Shown piece after piece: positions 16,569 to 26,164 of a DNA stretch of 64,000 nucleotides. The notes below the pieces were generated by a model that worked only from the letters and a program-made list of their open reading frames with translations, was not told where the DNA came from and did no database searches. A program made the position numbers and the translations under genes. Each line of letters opens with the position of its first letter. The first letter of the stretch is position 1. This DNA is from Sphingomonadaceae bacterium (GTDB lineage Bacteria; Pseudomonadota; Alphaproteobacteria; Sphingomonadales; Sphingomonadaceae): NCBI GenBank assembly GCA_024236155.1, contig JACKLA010000003.1, forward strand, positions 62,001 to 126,000, read 5' to 3'.

Positions 16569-17610
16569 CACACTTCCCGCCAGCCTGCGCCTGCACATCG
16601 ATCGGGCGGCGTTGCAGCACAACTGGCTTCATCTCGACAGGATGTCCGGTTCGGCGAATGCCGCTGCCGCCGTCAAGGCCGATGCCTATGGTGTAGGCGT
16701 CGAGCATGCCGTTCCCGCGCTTCGTGACGCGGGTGCGAGTGAATTCTTCGTCGCCCACTGGTCGGAAGTCAGCCGGGTCGCAGTGCATGTGCCGCCAAGG
16801 TCCATCGCGGTGCTGCATGGCCCCAACACGCGCGAAGAAGCCGATTTTGCCCGCAGCCTCGGGGTGGTCCCGGTGATCAACAGCCTGCACCAGGCGCAAA
16901 TCTGGTCGGCAAGCGGCGGCGGGCGCTGTCACCTGATGGTCGACAGCGGCATCAACCGGCTCGGCCTCTCCCTCGGAGACGTTGGCGCGGCGATCATCGG
17001 CGAACTCGAAGTCGATTGCCTGATGTCGCATCTCGCATCGGCCGATGAAGACAGCGCGATGAACGAGCTCCAGCTCGATCGTTTTGCTTCTGTTTTCGGG
17101 GTAATCGGACACAAGCGGCGCAGTTTCGCCAACAGCGCCGGTATCGCGCTTGGTCCGGCCTACCACTTCGACCAGACCCGGCCCGGCCTGGCGCTGTATG
17201 GCGGTGTGCCGCGCGCCGAACTGGCCAATGACATCCGGCAGGTTGCCTACCCGCAGGCTGCTGTGATCCAGTTGCGCGATATCGAGGCAGGTGATGGCGT
17301 CGGCTACAATGCGACGTTCGTGGCAGACCGGGACATGCGCGTGGCGGTCATTTCGATCGGTTATGCCGACGGCTTCCTTCGCCCGCGCGGACCGGGAAGC
17401 AGCGTGCAATGGAAAGGCGAGTCCCTGCCGATACTGGGCAAGGTGTCGATGGATATGATCGTCGTCGATGCAAGTGCGAGCATGGGCCTGAGGGAAGGCG
17501 ACTGGCTCGACATCCCTTTCAGCCTGCCGGAAACTGCCGCGAAATCCGGCATTTCCCAGTATGAATTGCTGACGACGATTGGCAATCGTTTCGACAGAAG
17601 CACTATCTGA
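16561..17610 (+). CDS. alr: Alanine racemase
   Basis: PLP enzyme making D-alanine for peptidoglycan. 349 residues; PLP-binding Lys39 lies in AAVKADAYGVG, and the second catalytic Tyr is in GDGVGYNATF. The C-terminal beta domain with LGKVSMDMIVVD is complete. The ATG at 16561 lies inside the last codons of the transporter gene, indicating coupled translation. The transporter may therefore carry an amino-acid-like compound, but that is inference. Confidence 0.95.
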   Translation: MPDTLPASLRLHIDRAALQHNWLHLDRMSGSANAAAAVKADAYGVGVEHAVPALRDAGASEFFVAHWSEVSRVAVHVPPRSIAVLHGPNTREEADFARSLGVVPVINSLHQAQIWSASGGGRCHLMVDSGINRLGLSLGDVGAAIIGELEVDCLMSHLASADEDSAMNELQLDRFASVFGVIGHKRRSFANSAGIALGPAYHFDQTRPGLALYGGVPRAELANDIRQVAYPQAAVIQLRDIEAGDGVGYNATFVADRDMRVAVISIGYADGFLRPRGPGSSVQWKGESLPILGKVSMDMIVVDASASMGLREGDWLDIPFSLPETAAKSGISQYELLTTIGNRFDRSTI

Positions 17611-17618
17611 CAGGGATT

Positions 17619-17666
17619 TGTTGCACTGCACTTGCTGCACCTGCTAATGCAGCATGCATTGCAACA
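17619..17666 (+). promoter_or_regulatory. PhaR-type operator region upstream of phaR
   Basis: CTGC-TAAT-GCAG (17641-17652) fits exactly the CTGC-N3-4-GCAG site described for PhaR in Paracoccus and Rhodobacter. It lies within a larger imperfect dyad, TGTTGCAcTGCA (17619-17630) against TGCATTGCAACA (17655-17666), 11 of 12 matching. Placed 30 bp before phaR, it indicates autoregulation. Confidence 0.75.
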
Positions 17667-17681
17667 TGAGAGGGTACGCCC

Positions 17682-18236
17682 ATGGCCAAGCGCAGCGCGC
17701 AGGATGGCGATACGATAATCATCAAGAAATACGCCAATCGCCGCCTCTACAACACCGGGTCGTCTAGCTACATCACGCTGGATGATCTTGCGAAGATGAC
17801 TCGTGAAGACGTCGATTTCAAAGTCGTCGACGCGAAGAGCGGGGATGACATCACGCACTCGATCCTCACCCAGATTATCATGGAAGAGGAATCGAGCGGA
17901 TCGCAGATGCTGCCGGTCAGCTTCCTGCGCGATCTTATCGCCATGTATGGCAATTCGATGCAGTCGATGATGCCGAGCTATCTCGAAGCGAGCATGCAGA
18001 ACTTCCGCCAGAATCAGGCCAAGCTGCAGGAAGCTTTCAAGAAGGGCATCACCGGCAATCCGCTGGCCAAGATTGCCGAAACCAATCTTGCGGTGATGAA
18101 GGCGATGGGCGATGCGCTGATGCCGGGTTCCAAGCCCACCGCATCGGATAGCAAGGCCGGCGACAGCGACGAGATTGCGGCGCTTCGCGAACAGATGGCC
18201 GCCATGCAGAAGAAACTCGACGAACTCGACAAATAG
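17682..18236 (+). CDS. phaR: Polyhydroxyalkanoate synthesis regulator PhaR
   Basis: DNA-binding repressor that senses PHA granules and controls phasin and PHA genes. The 184 residues start with the PHA DNA-binding domain IIIKKYANRRLYNTGSSSYI and DLAKMTREDVDFKVVDAKSGDDIT, then a PHB-accumulation-regulatory segment (TQIIMEEES) and a C-terminal coiled coil (EIAALREQMAAMQKKLDELDK). No pha synthase or phasin is in the window. An operator-like dyad precedes the gene. Confidence 0.95.
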   Translation: MAKRSAQDGDTIIIKKYANRRLYNTGSSSYITLDDLAKMTREDVDFKVVDAKSGDDITHSILTQIIMEEESSGSQMLPVSFLRDLIAMYGNSMQSMMPSYLEASMQNFRQNQAKLQEAFKKGITGNPLAKIAETNLAVMKAMGDALMPGSKPTASDSKAGDSDEIAALREQMAAMQKKLDELDK

Positions 18237-18279
18237 GGCGCACCACCCGTCCGTCCAAACGATCAAGCAGGAACAATCC

Positions 18280-19824
18280 GTGTCAAATATCCGCCACGCC
18301 CTGTCGGTTAAGCGCGCCGACGATTTTGCGCAATGGTATCAGGAAGTCATCTCCGCAGCAGATCTCGCCGAGGAATCGGGTGTGCGCGGCTGCATGGTGA
18401 TCAAGCCGTGGGGCTATGGCATCTGGGAACGCATCCAGCGCCTGCTCGACCAGCGGATCAAGGATACGGGGCACGACAATTGCTATTTCCCGATCTTCAT
18501 CCCGCTGTCGAATTTCGAGCGTGAGGCCGAGCATGTCGAAGGCTTCGCCAAGGAAATGGCGGTTGTCACCCATCACCGGCTGATCGCCGACGGTGAAGGC
18601 GGGCTGATCCCCGATCCCGAAGCGAAGCTCGAAGAGCCGCTGGTAGTCCGTCCGACCTCCGAGACGATTATCGGCGATGCGATGGCGCGCTGGGTGCAGA
18701 GCTGGCGTGACCTGCCATTGCTGACCAACCAGTGGGCCAATGTCGTGCGGTGGGAAATGCGCACCCGCATGTTCCTGCGCACCAGCGAATTCCTGTGGCA
18801 GGAGGGGCATACCGCGCACGAAAATATGGCCGATGCGAAAGAGCACACCATGCGGATGCTCGAAGTCTATCGCGCCTGCGCAGAGGAAGACCTCGCCATG
18901 CCGGTGATCGCTGGCGAGAAGCCGGAGAATGAGCGTTTTCCCGGCGCGGTCGAAACATGGTCGATCGAGGCCATGATGCAGGATGGCAAGGCATTGCAGG
19001 CCGGAACCAGCCACTATCTCGGCACCAATTTCGCCGAGGCATCGGGCATCCGGTATCAGGATCGTGAAGGCACCCAGCAGCTGTGCCACACGACTAGCTG
19101 GGGTGTTTCGACCCGCATGGTCGGCGGCGTGATCATGACGCATGGTGACGATGACGGGCTGCGCGTGCCGCCCACGATCGCACCGTGGCAGGTGGTGATC
19201 CTGCCGATGCTGCGCGACAAGCCGGAAGACGACGCGCTGATCGAATATTGCGAAAAACTGCGGGCCTCGCTCGCCTCTGCCGAAGCACTGGGTGAGAAGG
19301 TCCGCGTCCTGCTCGACAAGAAGCCCGGCAAGGCGGCTGCCAAACGGTGGGATTGGGTGCGCAAGGGCGTGCCTGTCATTATCGAAGTCGGTGGCCGCGA
19401 TATGGAAAATGGCGTCGTCAGCCTGCTCCGCCGCGACCGGCTATGGAATACCGAAAACGGCAAGACCGCTTTTGAGACGCCTTCGGCCGAAACGGCCGGC
19501 CAGGCCATCCCGGCTCTGCTCGAGGAAATCCAGGCTTCGCTGTTCGACGAAGCCCGCGATCGGCGCGATGCCAATATCACCCGCGGTATCGATACGCTCG
19601 ACGCGCTGACCGAGTTCTACAATTCCAACGGCCGCTACCCCGGATGGGTCGAGGTGCAATGGGCCAAACCGACGGGTGCCGCACTCGACACGGTTGTCGA
19701 AAAACTCAAGGAACTGAAATTGACAATCCGTAACGTCCCGATGCAGACCGGAGCGGTCGACGGTGCGTGCATCTTCACGGGCGAACCGGCAGTTGAGCGC
19801 ATCTACGTCGCGCGGGCATACTGA
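18280..19824 (+). CDS. proS: Proline--tRNA ligase, archaeal/eukaryal type
   Basis: Charges tRNA-Pro. 514 residues from GTG 18280. It begins with VKRADDFAQWYQEVISAADL and CMVIKPWGYGIWERIQ, has motif 2 in MRTRMFLRTSEFLWQEGHTA, lacks the large INS editing domain between motifs 2 and 3, and ends with a C-terminal Tyr (IYVARAY). All are marks of the archaeal/eukaryal-type enzyme rather than the usual bacterial form. No ATG fits at the N-terminus. Lies 43 bp after phaR. Confidence 0.95.
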   Translation: MSNIRHALSVKRADDFAQWYQEVISAADLAEESGVRGCMVIKPWGYGIWERIQRLLDQRIKDTGHDNCYFPIFIPLSNFEREAEHVEGFAKEMAVVTHHRLIADGEGGLIPDPEAKLEEPLVVRPTSETIIGDAMARWVQSWRDLPLLTNQWANVVRWEMRTRMFLRTSEFLWQEGHTAHENMADAKEHTMRMLEVYRACAEEDLAMPVIAGEKPENERFPGAVETWSIEAMMQDGKALQAGTSHYLGTNFAEASGIRYQDREGTQQLCHTTSWGVSTRMVGGVIMTHGDDDGLRVPPTIAPWQVVILPMLRDKPEDDALIEYCEKLRASLASAEALGEKVRVLLDKKPGKAAAKRWDWVRKGVPVIIEVGGRDMENGVVSLLRRDRLWNTENGKTAFETPSAETAGQAIPALLEEIQASLFDEARDRRDANITRGIDTLDALTEFYNSNGRYPGWVEVQWAKPTGAALDTVVEKLKELKLTIRNVPMQTGAVDGACIFTGEPAVERIYVARAY

Positions 19825-19840
19825 GCATCAGGGGGACAGA

Positions 19841-20431
19841 ATGATTGCTTCGGTCAAATACAACCTCGCAAATCTCGGCAATTTCAATGGCCGGGACGCA
19901 CGGTCTACCTTCTGGTGGTATATGCTGTTCCTCGTCCTGATACAGTTCGTTCTGGGGCTGATCACCCAGATCCCGATGTACGCAGAGATGTTCGGTTCGG
20001 CGATCGAAGCTGCACAGAACGGAGTCGATCCGGCCGACATGAACGCCGCGATGGCGGCAAACATTGGCGACACGATGCGCACTGCAACCTATCTTGGCAC
20101 CGGTGTGACTGTGCTGGCTTCAGCGCTGTTCGTTGCAAGCTTCGTGCGCCGTCTGCATGACTCGGGGAAGCCGGGCTGGATCGCAATTCTCGCCCTTGCA
20201 CCTGTCCTTTACACTGCGATTACCAACGCACTGAACATCGACGAGCTCATCGAAATGACGCAGTCGATGATGACCCAGAGCGACCCCAACGTGGCGATGG
20301 GCGACCAGTCGCGACTCTATTTCTCCAGTATCCTGGGCTGGGTCGGCTACCTCGTGACGATCATCTTCGGCGTCCTCGAATCCGATGACGGGCCGAACAA
20401 GTATGGCGAGCAGCCGGTTTCGCTCGGCTGA
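19841..20431 (+). CDS. DUF805 family membrane protein
   Basis: A 196-residue inner-membrane protein with about four helices. The DUF805 hallmarks are FNGRDARSTFWWYMLF near the N-terminus, the cytosolic RRLHDSGKPGW loop and the C-terminal DGPNKYGEQP. The ATG follows AGGGGGA. Molecular role unknown; relatives are common in proteobacteria and sometimes linked to envelope stress. It follows proS by 16 bp and may be co-transcribed. Confidence 0.88.
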   Translation: MIASVKYNLANLGNFNGRDARSTFWWYMLFLVLIQFVLGLITQIPMYAEMFGSAIEAAQNGVDPADMNAAMAANIGDTMRTATYLGTGVTVLASALFVASFVRRLHDSGKPGWIAILALAPVLYTAITNALNIDELIEMTQSMMTQSDPNVAMGDQSRLYFSSILGWVGYLVTIIFGVLESDDGPNKYGEQPVSLG

Positions 20432-20487
20432 GGGCGCACCAAGTTAAACGCTTGCCAAAGCCGGGCGGGGGCATAGACAGTGGCGCA

Positions 20488-21879
20488 ATGCGCTATTGTC
20501 TTTTCCAGCTCGCCCTGTCCGTTTCCACCCTCGCATATGCACAAGAGGCTACCGACCCGGCTGAGAGCGTCTCGGCGGAGCGGCTGAAATCGGATGTCGA
20601 GCGACTTGTCGCGTTCGGCACCCGCCACACGCTTTCCGAGCAGGACAATCCGGCGCGCGGGATAGGGGCCGCTGTCGATTGGGGCGCCGATGTGTTTCGC
20701 GGCATCTCTTCCGATTGCGGCGGATGCCTTGAGGTCGTGCTTCCCGAACGCATGGTCGAAGGGCGGCGCATTCCCGTACCCACCCGCTTGCGCAATGCGG
20801 TTGCGATCCAGCGCGGGACCGAACGCCCGAACGAGGTCGTGATCGTGCAGGGCCACATCGACAGCCGTGTGTCCGACGTGCAGGACTTCACCAGCGATGC
20901 CCCCGGCGCGAATGATGATGGTTCGGGCACTGCGCTGGTGATCGAGGCGGCACGGGCATTGTCGCAGCACGAATATCCGACAACCATCGTCTACGCCTTG
21001 CTTTCGGGTGAGGAGCAGGGGCTGTATGGTGGCCAGTTGATGGCGGATTATGCCGAGGCGCAGGGCTGGACGGTGAAGGCCGTGCTCAACAACGATATCG
21101 TCGGCGGCAGCTGCGGATCCGACGGCTATTGCGACAATTCCCACGTTCGCGTGTTCTCGGAAGGGCCGCGTGCGGACCTGACCGACGGATTGCGGGCCGA
21201 CCAGCGCCGCAATGGCGGCGAGAACGACAGCCCGGGCCGCAACCTCTCACGCTGGATCGATGCGCTGGCCGACGAATATCCTGCCGAGCTCGATGTACGG
21301 CAGATCTGGCGCACCGACCGCATGGGGCGGGGCGGGGACCAGATACCCTTCCTCGACAAGGGTTATCCCGCCGTGCGCTTTTCGGTCGCGGTGGAGGATT
21401 ATGAGCACCAGCACCAGGACCTGCGCACGGAAGGTGGCGTGACCTACGGCGATACGGTGGACGAGATGGATTTCGGCTATCTCGCCAATGTGACGCGGCT
21501 GAATGTCCGCGCCCTCGACCGGCTCGCCAAGGCGCCGATGCCGCCGATGGTCAAGGCCGAAGCCGCAGTCCGCACAGACACGCTGGTCAGCTGGGCCCCC
21601 GTGGCCGGGGCGACCGGCTATTGCATCCGCATGCGCCGGACCGATGAAGCGCATTGGCGCGCAACCGCGCCCGAAGGCACGGATGGCTCATCCATCGAAG
21701 CCTGCGAAGCCGCGCCCGATGCGGCGAGCGGCACTATCGAGCGCACAGTGCCTTTGCGCGGCGACGACTGGCTGTTCGGGGTCGAAGCCCTTGGCGAATT
21801 GCACAACAGCCCTGTCTCCAGTGCCGTTCCCGCCGGAGCTTTTGCGCCCATTGCCAAGGAAGAGGGTGACAGCGAATAA
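20488..21879 (+). CDS. Secreted M28 family zinc aminopeptidase
   Basis: A 463-residue exported peptidase. Signal peptide MRYCLFQLALSVSTLAYAQ, then an M28 core with the two-zinc ligands: VQGHIDSR (His), GANDDGSGTAL (Asp), SGEEQGLYGG (catalytic and ligand Glu), LNNDIVGG (Asp) and EDYEHQHQD (His). The C-terminal 110 residues (WAPVAGATGYCIRMRRT) resemble a fibronectin type III-like module. ATG 20488 is chosen because it gives the signal peptide. Probable periplasmic or extracellular aminopeptidase; specificity unknown. Confidence 0.9.
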   Translation: MRYCLFQLALSVSTLAYAQEATDPAESVSAERLKSDVERLVAFGTRHTLSEQDNPARGIGAAVDWGADVFRGISSDCGGCLEVVLPERMVEGRRIPVPTRLRNAVAIQRGTERPNEVVIVQGHIDSRVSDVQDFTSDAPGANDDGSGTALVIEAARALSQHEYPTTIVYALLSGEEQGLYGGQLMADYAEAQGWTVKAVLNNDIVGGSCGSDGYCDNSHVRVFSEGPRADLTDGLRADQRRNGGENDSPGRNLSRWIDALADEYPAELDVRQIWRTDRMGRGGDQIPFLDKGYPAVRFSVAVEDYEHQHQDLRTEGGVTYGDTVDEMDFGYLANVTRLNVRALDRLAKAPMPPMVKAEAAVRTDTLVSWAPVAGATGYCIRMRRTDEAHWRATAPEGTDGSSIEACEAAPDAASGTIERTVPLRGDDWLFGVEALGELHNSPVSSAVPAGAFAPIAKEEGDSE

Positions 21880-21902
21880 GCCCGCGCCCATATGGGCGGC
21901 CT

Positions 21903-24194
21903 ATGGCCAAACGCCCCCACACAAAGCAACCGCGCGCGAAGCGCCCACATGGACTGCCCTCGAAAGAGCAGGTCCTCGAATTCCTCCAGTCCGCTGACGG
22001 CATTGTCGGCAAGCGGGAAATTGCCAAGGCTTTCGGGCTGAAGGGGCAGGAAAAGATCGCCCTCAAGAAACTGCTCAAGGATATGGCTGAAGAGGGGCTG
22101 ATCGACGGCAGGAAGACGGCCTATCACCGCATGGGTGGTGTGCCCAAGGTCACCGTGCTGCGCGTGCTCGAGATCGAGGATGGCGAGCCCTATGCCATTC
22201 CCGACAGTTGGCAGCCCGACGATGCCTCACCCCCGCCAAGGCTGCGGGTGATCGAGAACAAGAAGGGCAAATCGCGCCATGCCGCGCTGAAGATCGGCGA
22301 CCGCATCCTTGCCCGCACCGAAGAGGCGGGCAGTGGGTGGAAAGCCCATGTGATGAAGAAGCTTCCGGCGCGAACCGAGGGGCTGATGGGCGTGGTCGAG
22401 CTTGACAGCAGCGGGAAGGGCTGGCTCGCGCCGATCGACAAGCGGGTGCGGCAATCCGCAATGATCGCCGACCTTGGCGATGCGCAGGAAGGCCAGCTGG
22501 TGCTGGCGGAACCGGCAGGCAAGTCACCCCGCTCGGGCGTGAAGGTGGTCGAGGTGCTCGGCGATCCGCTCGCGCCCAAGGCGTTTTCACTGATTGGGAT
22601 CTCCAAGCACGGCATTCCGCATATCTTCCCCGAGGCGGCGCTTGAGGAAGCGCAACTTGCCGCGAAACTGCCGCTAAGCGCGGACCAGCGCGAAGACCTG
22701 CGCCACCTGCCCATTGTCGCTATCGACCCCGCCGATGCGCGCGACCATGACGATGCGATCTGGGCCGAACCGGACGGCAAGGGCGGCTTCAAGGCGGTGA
22801 TCGCCATCGCCGACGTTTCTTTTTACGTCCGCCCATCCGGCGCGCTTGACCGCGAGGCGCGCAAACGCGGCAATTCGGTCTATTTCCCCGACCGCGTCGT
22901 GCCCATGCTGCCCGAAGTGCTGAGCGCCGATGTCTGCTCGCTCAAGCAGGGCGAGGATCGCGCGGCGATGGTGTGCCATTTGCATATCGATGCGCAGGGC
23001 AAGGTGCTCGAGCAGCAGTTCCGCCGCGCCATCGTGCGGATTTCGGCGAATATCGCTTACCAGGACGCGCAGGCGCAGATCGATTCTGGCGAGGCGGACG
23101 AAGGGCTGCAGAACCTGTGGGCATGCTGGAAAGTGCTCGCCGCCGCACGCGACAAGCGCGATCCGCTCGAACTCGAACTGCCCGAACGGCGGGTCATTCT
23201 CGACGATCAGGGCAAGATTGCCGAAATCGCCATTCGCGAACGGCTCGACGCGCATCGGGTGGTCGAGGATTTCATGATCGCCGCCAATGTCGCGGCGGCA
23301 AAGGCACTGGAAAACAAGACCGCGCCGGTGGTCTACCGCGTCCACGAGCCACCGAGCCGCGAGAAGCTGGTCGCGCTGAAGGAATATCTCGCCACCTTCG
23401 GGCGCAATTTCGCGCTAGGGCAGGTGATCACTCCCGGCCTGTTCAACCGCATGCTGAAGGATGTGACCGACGAGAGCGAAAAGGCGCAGGTGATGGAGGC
23501 GGTGCTGCGCACGCAGACGCAGGCCTATTACGGCCCGAAAAACGCCGGGCATTTCGGCCTGTCGCTCGGCTCCTACGCGCACTTCACCTCACCGATCCGC
23601 CGTTATGCCGACCTGCTGGTGCATCGCGCGCTGGTCGATGCCTATGGTCTTGAACAGCCAAAGCCTAAATCCGACCTGCCGCCTGCAACCGGCCTTTCCG
23701 ATCGTGACCGCAACGACCTGTCGAAAATCACCGATGCCATCAGCCAGGCCGAGCGCCGTGCGATGGAGGCGGAGCGTGATACGATCGACCGCTATGTTGC
23801 GGCATGGCTGGCAAGCCGGGTGGGTGAAACCTTCGATACCCGCATCACCGGAGTGCAAAGCTTCGGCTTCTTCGCCACGATAGAGGGGCTGGGCGGTGAC
23901 GGATTAGTGCCAGTATCGACATTGGGCGCCGAACATTTCCGCTATGACGAGGCCGCGCAATCGCTGGTCGGGGAAAGCAGCGGGGCCAGCTATTCACCCG
24001 GAGATCGGCTCAAGCTCAAGCTGGGCGAAGCCAATCCGCTGACCGGCGCACTCAAGTTCGTGCCGCTCGACAGCGACGGCAACCCGATCGAGCCGCGCGG
24101 CGCGCGACCTGTGCCCAAACGCAAGGGCAAATATGTCGGCGGCAAACGAGGCAGGCCGGGCAATATCCGGCATCAGGGCAAGCGGCGGCGCTGA
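21903..24194 (+). CDS. rnr: Ribonuclease R
   Basis: Processive 3'-5' exoribonuclease that degrades structured RNA and helps in mRNA and rRNA quality control. 763 residues: an N-terminal helix-turn-helix region, cold-shock domains, a RNB catalytic core with the metal-binding IDPADARDHDDAIWAE and SPIRRYADLLVHRAL motifs, an S1 domain (GETFDTRITGVQSFGFFATI) and a basic Lys/Arg-rich tail. Length and domain order are typical. Convergent with the stress-protein gene 9 bp beyond. Confidence 0.97.
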   Translation: MAKRPHTKQPRAKRPHGLPSKEQVLEFLQSADGIVGKREIAKAFGLKGQEKIALKKLLKDMAEEGLIDGRKTAYHRMGGVPKVTVLRVLEIEDGEPYAIPDSWQPDDASPPPRLRVIENKKGKSRHAALKIGDRILARTEEAGSGWKAHVMKKLPARTEGLMGVVELDSSGKGWLAPIDKRVRQSAMIADLGDAQEGQLVLAEPAGKSPRSGVKVVEVLGDPLAPKAFSLIGISKHGIPHIFPEAALEEAQLAAKLPLSADQREDLRHLPIVAIDPADARDHDDAIWAEPDGKGGFKAVIAIADVSFYVRPSGALDREARKRGNSVYFPDRVVPMLPEVLSADVCSLKQGEDRAAMVCHLHIDAQGKVLEQQFRRAIVRISANIAYQDAQAQIDSGEADEGLQNLWACWKVLAAARDKRDPLELELPERRVILDDQGKIAEIAIRERLDAHRVVEDFMIAANVAAAKALENKTAPVVYRVHEPPSREKLVALKEYLATFGRNFALGQVITPGLFNRMLKDVTDESEKAQVMEAVLRTQTQAYYGPKNAGHFGLSLGSYAHFTSPIRRYADLLVHRALVDAYGLEQPKPKSDLPPATGLSDRDRNDLSKITDAISQAERRAMEAERDTIDRYVAAWLASRVGETFDTRITGVQSFGFFATIEGLGGDGLVPVSTLGAEHFRYDEAAQSLVGESSGASYSPGDRLKLKLGEANPLTGALKFVPLDSDGNPIEPRGARPVPKRKGKYVGGKRGRPGNIRHQGKRRR

Positions 24195-24203
24195 AGCACC
24201 GCG

Positions 24204-24656
24204 TCAGGCTAGGCGGTCGATATCCTCGATCGAGAAACTGCCCGGCACGATATAGAGCGGGCAGGGCAGGCTGCCCGAATTGGCGACGAAGTGGTTGATA
24301 AGCGGGCCGGGCGAACCCTCGGCTGCTGCACCGAGCACCAGCGCGGCAACTTCGGGATGCTCGGCGAGATATTCGCGGATCACGGCCTGGCCCTCGCCGG
24401 TTTTCACTGCGATTGTCGGCATTCGCCCGCTTTCCGAAAACAGGTTTCCGGCGGCGCTGCTGGCCATGATTTCGGCACGGTCGCGCGCTTCCTCTTCGAT
24501 GGTCGCCTGCACCGATCCGAAGGCGTTGAAGTTCTGTTTCTGCACGATGGCAAGGATATGCACTGCCCCGCCGGCTTTGGAAGCTCGGCGCGAGGCGAAG
24601 CGGAGCGCTTTCTGCGCCTCCTCCGTTTCATCCATGATGACCAGGTAAACTCGCAT
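24204..24656 (-). CDS. Universal stress protein (UspA family)
   Basis: A 150-residue single-domain UspA protein. Strand 1 MRVYLVIMDETEEAQKALRFA, the helix EEEARDRAEIMASSA, and a late LVLGAAAEGSPGPLINHFVANSGSLPCPLYIVPG segment in the position of the family nucleotide-binding loop. The usual G-2x-G-9x-G-S/T pattern is only partly kept, so ATP binding is uncertain. GGGGGAATTGCG precedes the ATG at 24656. An in-frame extension upstream overlaps pdhC and is not real. Confidence 0.85.
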   Translation of the reverse strand: MRVYLVIMDETEEAQKALRFASRRASKAGGAVHILAIVQKQNFNAFGSVQATIEEEARDRAEIMASSAAGNLFSESGRMPTIAVKTGEGQAVIREYLAEHPEVAALVLGAAAEGSPGPLINHFVANSGSLPCPLYIVPGSFSIEDIDRLA

Positions 24657-24803
24657 CGCAATTCCCCCGTCGCCCGGCTCGCAAGGCGATCTGTCCGGTG
24701 CATGGTATCCGCTGAAATCGTATTCGGCGCAAGAACCTTGCCCGCGAGCGCCAAATTGGCCAGAGGGTGACGCTACGGAAAAAACAGGATTTCGCGAACA
24801 CCC

Positions 24804-26120
24804 ATGCCCACACCGATCAAGATGCCCGCCCTGTCGCCGACCATGGAGGAGGGCACGCTCGCACGCTGGCTCGTCAAGGAAGGCGATACGGTGAGTTCCG
24901 GCGATATCATGGCCGAAATCGAGACCGACAAGGCGACAATGGAATTCGAAGCGGTCGATGAAGGCGTGATTGCGAAAATCGAGGTTCCCGAGGGGACCGA
25001 GAACGTGAAGGTCGGCACCGTCATCGCCATCCTTGCCGAAGAGGGTGAGGATGTGGGCGATGCGGCGGCTGCTGAGGTCGACGGGGGAAGCTCGAAACCC
25101 GTTCGGGCTGAGCCTGTCGAAGCCCCGTCCTCTACTCCTGATGCCACGCCACAAGAAAAGAACAGCCCTTCGACAAGCTCAGGGCGAACGGATGAAGGAA
25201 GCGCACCGAAGGCCGAGGGCGACCGTATCATCGCTTCCCCGCTGGCGAAGCGCATTGCCGAACAGAAGGGCATCGATCTGTCGGGCGTTACAGGCAGCGG
25301 TCCGAACGGCCGGATCGTCAAGGCGGATGTCGAAGGCGCGAAGCCGGGCGCGGCCCCGTCCATGGCGGCAAGTGCCGCACCTACGCCCAGCGCGCCGCAG
25401 CCCGTTGCGCAGCTCGGCGGCGATCTCGACGCACCTTACGAAGCGCAGAAGCTCAACAATGTCCGCAAGGTCATCGCGCGCCGCCTGACCGAGGCGAAGC
25501 AGACGATCCCGCATATCTACCTCACGGTCGACGTGCGGCTCGATGCGCTGCTCAAACTGCGCGGCGAGCTCAACAAGAGCCTCGAAGCGGACGGCGTGAA
25601 GCTGTCGGTCAACGACCTGCTGATTAAGGCGCTCGCCCGCGCGCTCCAGCGTGTGCCCAAGTGCAATGTAAGCTTCCAGGGCGACGAGCTGTTCCAGTAT
25701 GCCCGCGAGGATGTCTCGGTCGCGGTCGCTGCTCCGTCGGGGCTGATCACGCCGATCATCCGCGATGCGGGCCGCAAGGGTCTCGCGCAGATCAGCAGCG
25801 AGATGAAGGAACTGGCGGGCAAGGCGCGCGATGGCAAGCTGCAGCCGCATGAATTCCAGGGCGGCACTGCTTCGCTCTCGAACCTCGGCATGTTCGGCAC
25901 CAAGCAGTTCGACGCGGTGATCAACCCGCCGCAGGCCATGATCCTCGCAGTCGGCGCAGGCGAGCAGCGCCCGCATGTGGTCGACGGCGCGCTGCAGGTT
26001 GCCACGGTGATGAGCGCCACCGGCAGCTTCGACCACCGCGCCATCGACGGCGCCGACGGTGCTCAACTGATGCAGGCCTTCCAGCAGCTGGTCGAGAACC
26101 CGATGGGGCTGGTGGTTTGA
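24804..26120 (+). CDS. pdhC: Pyruvate dehydrogenase E2, dihydrolipoamide acetyltransferase
   Basis: Core of the pyruvate dehydrogenase complex, moving acetyl from E1 to CoA. 438 residues: lipoyl domain (1-80) with Lys43 in [11 protein letters not shown], a linker, the peripheral-subunit-binding domain (about 135-170, [21 protein letters not shown]), and the catalytic domain with [16 protein letters not shown] (HxxxDG). The linker (about 99-130) is partly made of an in-frame REPIN-like palindrome (see repeat entry). The E1 genes are not in the window. E3 (lpdA) lies 1.2 kb downstream. Confidence 0.96.
   Translation: MPTPIKMPALSPTMEEGTLARWLVKEGDTVSSGDIMAEIETDKATMEFEAVDEGVIAKIEVPEGTENVKVGTVIAILAEEGEDVGDAAAAEVDGGSSKPVRAEPVEAPSSTPDATPQEKNSPSTSSGRTDEGSAPKAEGDRIIASPLAKRIAEQKGIDLSGVTGSGPNGRIVKADVEGAKPGAAPSMAASAAPTPSAPQPVAQLGGDLDAPYEAQKLNNVRKVIARRLTEAKQTIPHIYLTVDVRLDALLKLRGELNKSLEADGVKLSVNDLLIKALARALQRVPKCNVSFQGDELFQYAREDVSVAVAAPSGLITPIIRDAGRKGLAQISSEMKELAGKARDGKLQPHEFQGGTASLSNLGMFGTKQFDAVINPPQAMILAVGAGEQRPHVVDGALQVATVMSATGSFDHRAIDGADGAQLMQAFQQLVENPMGLVV
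25099..25191. repeat. REPIN-like inverted repeat inside pdhC
   Basis: A left arm (25099-25122, containing GCTGAGCCTGTCGAAG) and an inverted right arm (25168-25191, containing CTTCGACAAGCTCAGG) enclose 45 bp. The pair keeps the reading frame and encodes [10 protein letters not shown]...[12 protein letters not shown] in the E2 interdomain linker. The same arms recur at 27029-27120 with nearly identical total length (93 and 92 bp), which shows a repeat family rather than chance. Confidence 0.9.
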
Positions 26121-26164
26121 CCTCTCCAACTCCGACTAGCGGGCAAGCCCGCAAGTCTGCGTAT

